Shown: positions 61,165 to 64,000 of the stretch, piece by piece
How the letters are laid out: each line of letters opens with the position of its first letter
How positions within the stretch are numbered: position 1 is the first letter of the stretch
Assembly: GCA_020630975.1 (NCBI GenBank)
Contig: JAHDID010000022.1
Coordinates: 1-64,000, forward strand
Length of the DNA: 64,000 nucleotides
Origin: Verrucomicrobiota bacterium
Lineage (GTDB): Bacteria > Verrucomicrobiota > Verrucomicrobiia > Verrucomicrobiales > DEV007
Direction of reading: 5' to 3'
The notes under the pieces: model-generated
Databases searched by the model: none
What the model saw: only the letters and a program-made list of their open reading frames with translations
Told to the model about the DNA's origin: nothing
Position numbers and translations under genes: made by a program

Positions 61165-62772
61165 ATGCAGCGCCGTCATTTCCTCTCACTATCCCTCGGT
61201 TCGTCATTCCCCATCGTGGCCTCATCTGCCGATGAAGCAGCTCGTGCGGCCTACGACCCACCGAGTGACGAGCAGGTCACTATATCGCTCCTACACACCA
61301 CCGATCTACACGGCCACATCCGCCCTACGACCTCCTACGGAGGCATGACTAATGTCGGCGGCATAGCCCGCTGCATGACTCAGCTGCGCAAATGGCGAAA
61401 GTCCAGCCCCCACCACCTCACCCTAGACATCGGCGATCTCTACCAGGGCACTCACGCCTCGCTAGCCACCAAAGGCGAGCTGATGGTACAATTGCTCAAT
61501 CAGTGCCAATACGATGCCTGGGTAGCGGGAAATCACGACTTCGACTGGGGCGAGGATGTCTTTCGCCGTGCGGTGGAGCTATCCGGCATGCCCGTGCTCT
61601 CGGCCAATCTACAGGCCGATGGTTTTCTAGCAGGTCACCAGAGCCACCGGGGCAGTGCCTATGCCGGTCTGCTCCCGACTATGGTGCGGGAGAAAGCTGG
61701 TATCCGGATCGGCATCATCGGCTTGACCACACCAGGGCTCCCCTTCTGGCTAAATCCCAGCCAGCTCGGCTCCATCGCCACCATCGCCCCTCTAGTAGCA
61801 CTCGAGCAAAGCATCGCCCAGCTTTATTCACAGGATGTACATAGCATCGTACTAGCTGGCCACATGGGCCTAAAACGCGGCGACGGCGACGACTATGCCA
61901 ACCAGGTAAATCGCCTTCTGCAGGCCTTTCCCGAGATCGATGTCTACATCGGCGGGCACACTCATCGCGACCGGCCATCGACAGTGATCGGACACACTCT
62001 CTTCACCCAGGCGGGCTATCACGGTATCTGGGCAGGCCGAGTGGATCTGACCTTTCGCGCCGATGATAAAAGACTGATCCGACGCGATGCCGAGACCCTA
62101 CTGATGGACGACCGCATCGATGAAGATCCGATGGTACTAGCCACCGCCAAGGAGGCCCTCGATCTCTCTGATAGCGAGATGAACAAGCCCATGGGCAAGC
62201 TAGCACTAGACCTGAAAGAAGGACGCTACGGCGACGTGGGCCCCGACTCCCAGTCTCTGATCTGCGCTGGCATCCGGCATGCGCTGGGCAAGCGAGGCGA
62301 GAAGATAGACGGCGTGCTACACGGCTCGTTTTCCGACGATACCATCTCGGCAGGCCAAAAGACTCTGGCCGACCTGTGGGAGATCATCCCCTACGAAAAT
62401 CGCATCGTCAGCGCCGACATCACCGGCGAGCAGCTCATGGCCATCATCAAAGAGGCGTTCAATAGCGGCTTTGGCAAAAAACTATTCGGGTTCCACGTCG
62501 AGTCCCGCTGGGATGGCTTAAAACGCGAACGCGAGATCTCACAGATACGCCGTGCCGACGGCAAGCCCATCGATCGTTCCACCACTTATCGCATCGCATT
62601 CAATTCCTACGACGCGCAGTCTGGCGGGCGAAAGCTGATGGTCCTCCGCGATGTATTGCTGAAGTTTTCCAGTAATACAGTCTACCACCCCATCGACACG
62701 CGAGCCGCACTGGCAGACTGGTTTCTCGATCAGGGCGAGATCACCGCCGAGCATCTTCAGGCAGCTCGATAG
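61165..62772 (+). CDS. 5'-nucleotidase/UDP-sugar hydrolase family metallophosphoesterase
   Basis: 535 aa. The start MQRRHFLSLSLGSSF carries a twin-arginine-like signal, so export is probable. The N-terminal metallophosphoesterase domain shows DLHGH (about 46-50), DIGDLYQG, GNHDFDWG and VLAGHMG, GGHTHRD, which bind two metal ions. The C-terminal 5_nucleotid_C domain contains GDVGPDSQSLICAGIRH, IPYENRIVSADITGEQL and TYRIAFNSYDAQSGG. It hydrolyses extracytoplasmic nucleotides or UDP-sugars for salvage. It stands alone, divergent from the FkbM gene. Confidence 0.9.
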   Translation: MQRRHFLSLSLGSSFPIVASSADEAARAAYDPPSDEQVTISLLHTTDLHGHIRPTTSYGGMTNVGGIARCMTQLRKWRKSSPHHLTLDIGDLYQGTHASLATKGELMVQLLNQCQYDAWVAGNHDFDWGEDVFRRAVELSGMPVLSANLQADGFLAGHQSHRGSAYAGLLPTMVREKAGIRIGIIGLTTPGLPFWLNPSQLGSIATIAPLVALEQSIAQLYSQDVHSIVLAGHMGLKRGDGDDYANQVNRLLQAFPEIDVYIGGHTHRDRPSTVIGHTLFTQAGYHGIWAGRVDLTFRADDKRLIRRDAETLLMDDRIDEDPMVLATAKEALDLSDSEMNKPMGKLALDLKEGRYGDVGPDSQSLICAGIRHALGKRGEKIDGVLHGSFSDDTISAGQKTLADLWEIIPYENRIVSADITGEQLMAIIKEAFNSGFGKKLFGFHVESRWDGLKREREISQIRRADGKPIDRSTTYRIAFNSYDAQSGGRKLMVLRDVLLKFSSNTVYHPIDTRAALADWFLDQGEITAEHLQAAR

Positions 62773-62813
62773 GCGTGCCGCCACTACCAAGAGCGGAAAT
62801 AGTTAGGAACAAT

Positions 62814-63791
62814 CTAGTACGTTACAGTTATTTCCACACGACGATCGTTACGGTCTAGCCCCTGAGAGCCTAATGATAGAGATGACGAGCTAGGCGTGAC
62901 TGAGCCTCCTTGCTCGATGGCATCCTCGCTGACGCCTTGACCGATTAGGTTCTCGACCACTTTGGCCGCTCTCAGCTCACTCAGAGCCTGATTAATCGAT
63001 CTATCGCCTTGAGAATCTAGGACTCCGGATATAGACAGCTTGGGCTCTGTGTCGGACAAACCAAAGGCCTCTGCCACCTCATTGAGCACACACTGATTCT
63101 TCGGGCTGATCCACAAGCTACCAGGAGCGAAGTGGATGAGAAAAGTCTTTGAGCTGCCTGCCTGCTCCTGCTCCGCTATGGGCTCTGATGCTGTAGCTGG
63201 CGATAAAGCCACTGGTATCTCCTGCTGCTGCATGACGGGCTGCTCAGCTATGACTGCTGAGTTTAAAGCTACCGCCGCGGCTAGATCCGCTTTTTCTTCT
63301 GATTCCACAACGGCTGACTCTTCGACACACTGGTCACAAAGATCTAGCTCCTCACCTGTCACATCGTGCGAGACCGGAATAGACTCTCCCGACCTGTCTC
63401 GGGCCTGTCCCTGGCAACCGTCATCAAAGGACTCACGTTTCGATAAATCATCGATCGATACAGAAGACAGCGCGACAGGCACTTCATCCGCCTGAACCAG
63501 CCGAGCCGAATCCGCACCATTGGCTGCAAGAGAGCTCATCTCAGGCAGGTATGACCTCACTCGAGAAGGTACCACCTCACAATGAATCGCGTCATACTCG
63601 GTGGCTCGACTCATCAATACGGAAGAATCAAATCCGGCCTCTTTGTCCAGATCTATCGGCTCGCACTCCAGCTCCGGATGCTGAGCTCCATAGGTTTTGA
63701 CCGTTATCTTTCCCGGGCGGATCAGTTGAGCTTGGGCACAGATCGAGCCTAAGATGGCACTCACTGCCAAAGTAATTGTGATGTGTTTCAT
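62814..63791 (-). CDS. OmpA-family (peptidoglycan-binding) protein
   Basis: 325 aa with a signal peptide (MKHITITLAVSAILGSICAQAQ). Residues about 22-215 are low in recognisable structure, contain several Cys (DGCQGQ, LDLCDQCVEE) and Ala/Val/Glu-rich stretches, and may form an extended spacer. The C-terminal 105 residues form an OmpA C-like domain: FLIHFAPGSLWISPKNQCVLNEVAEAFG, LSISGVLDSQGDRSINQALSELRAAKVVENLIGQGVSEDAIEQGG and LDRNDRRVEITVTY, the normal end of these domains, which bind diaminopimelate in peptidoglycan. The DGSG-type contact residues are partly altered (LDSQGD). The promoter region upstream is very AT-rich with TATTTATTATAAATAT. Confidence 0.82.
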   Translation of the reverse strand: MKHITITLAVSAILGSICAQAQLIRPGKITVKTYGAQHPELECEPIDLDKEAGFDSSVLMSRATEYDAIHCEVVPSRVRSYLPEMSSLAANGADSARLVQADEVPVALSSVSIDDLSKRESFDDGCQGQARDRSGESIPVSHDVTGEELDLCDQCVEESAVVESEEKADLAAAVALNSAVIAEQPVMQQQEIPVALSPATASEPIAEQEQAGSSKTFLIHFAPGSLWISPKNQCVLNEVAEAFGLSDTEPKLSISGVLDSQGDRSINQALSELRAAKVVENLIGQGVSEDAIEQGGSVTPSSSSLSLGSQGLDRNDRRVEITVTY

Positions 63792-64000
63792 GTGTGTGCG
63801 ATGGAAATACCTTAATAATATTTATTATAAATATAATATTTATAAAACATTCCTTCAACACCTATTTCAGACCACACGCGAACTCCACCACTGTTCCAAG
63901 CCCGCCGTGAGGATGGCAACAGCCAAGGTGCGCGAAGATCTTCCTGAAGCCACCGCAGCAAGTCGGAGTCGATTTTAGTATGATAAATACCGGCTAGACG

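Noticed and set aside
63792-64000. Possible gene at the right edge (63754-63978 plus strand, or a minus-strand frame)
   Set aside because: Neither frame has a recognisable family or a convincing start; the stretch is AT-rich promoter DNA followed by an uninterpretable 130 bp.

Overview
The window looks like a chromosomal segment of a Verrucomicrobiota bacterium, probably marine or surface-associated. This is inferred from gene content: secreted and tandem sulfatases, a DUF1080 relic, a very large secreted esterase with a LamG-like domain, choice-of-anchor-D repeats, a DUF5685 protein and an N-acetylglucosamine catabolic gene. No rRNA or other taxonomic marker is present, so the phylum is a judgement. 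Coding density is high, genes lie on both strands in short runs, and no prophage, CRISPR array or complete insertion sequence is visible.

Layout. 1-2.1 kb: tail of an unknown gene, then an NgoMIV-type restriction-modification pair. 2.1-9 kb: lnt, an ankyrin/L,D-transpeptidase fusion, a TetR regulator and monooxygenase behind a perfect 24-bp palindrome, and a ridA-hpt-moaD run. 9-18.5 kb: a helical-repeat secreted protein, a sulfatase, leuD, a Cys-tailed DUF5685 protein, a glycosyltransferase without a normal start codon, and small membrane proteins. 18.5-25.7 kb: aqpZ, a nested inverted-repeat element, a photolyase, a methyltransferase-like protein, an O-antigen-ligase-like protein and hisI. 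25.6-30.6 kb: an HscC-type Hsp70 between two DjlB/DjlC-like J proteins. 30.6-42 kb: DUF1080 remnant, GH13 sugar phosphorylase, miaB, sufE, a PhyH oxygenase, a deleted Fic pseudogene, nagA, a TPR protein, cysK, a pterin dehydratase and a hydrolase. 42-46 kb: a sugar-binding lipoprotein and a Fic gene lying between two 123-bp copies of its neighbour's 3' end. 46-64 kb: a 1631-aa esterase, a SprT-like protein, cysE, tRNA-Leu(UAA), a repeat-rich metzincin, a double sulfatase, an FkbM methyltransferase, a 5'-nucleotidase and an OmpA-family protein.

The most interesting signal is in miaB. An in-frame UGA stands exactly where the first iron-sulfur cysteine of MiaB belongs, the reading frame is intact on both sides, and a perfect 8-bp hairpin with a GGU loop begins 18 nt after the UGA. 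This is what a bacterial selenocysteine codon with its SECIS element looks like. UGA is used as a normal stop in other genes here, so genome-wide recoding is not the explanation. A second unexplained signal is a 15-bp direct-repeat pair with an exact 21-bp period, found at three distant intergenic sites, each just upstream of a gene start.

Genes that plausibly work together: cysE and cysK (cysteine synthesis, 11 kb apart), with sufE drawing on cysteine sulfur; the J-Hsp70-J chaperone operon; the sulfatases and esterase for polysaccharide breakdown; and the methylase with its endonuclease.
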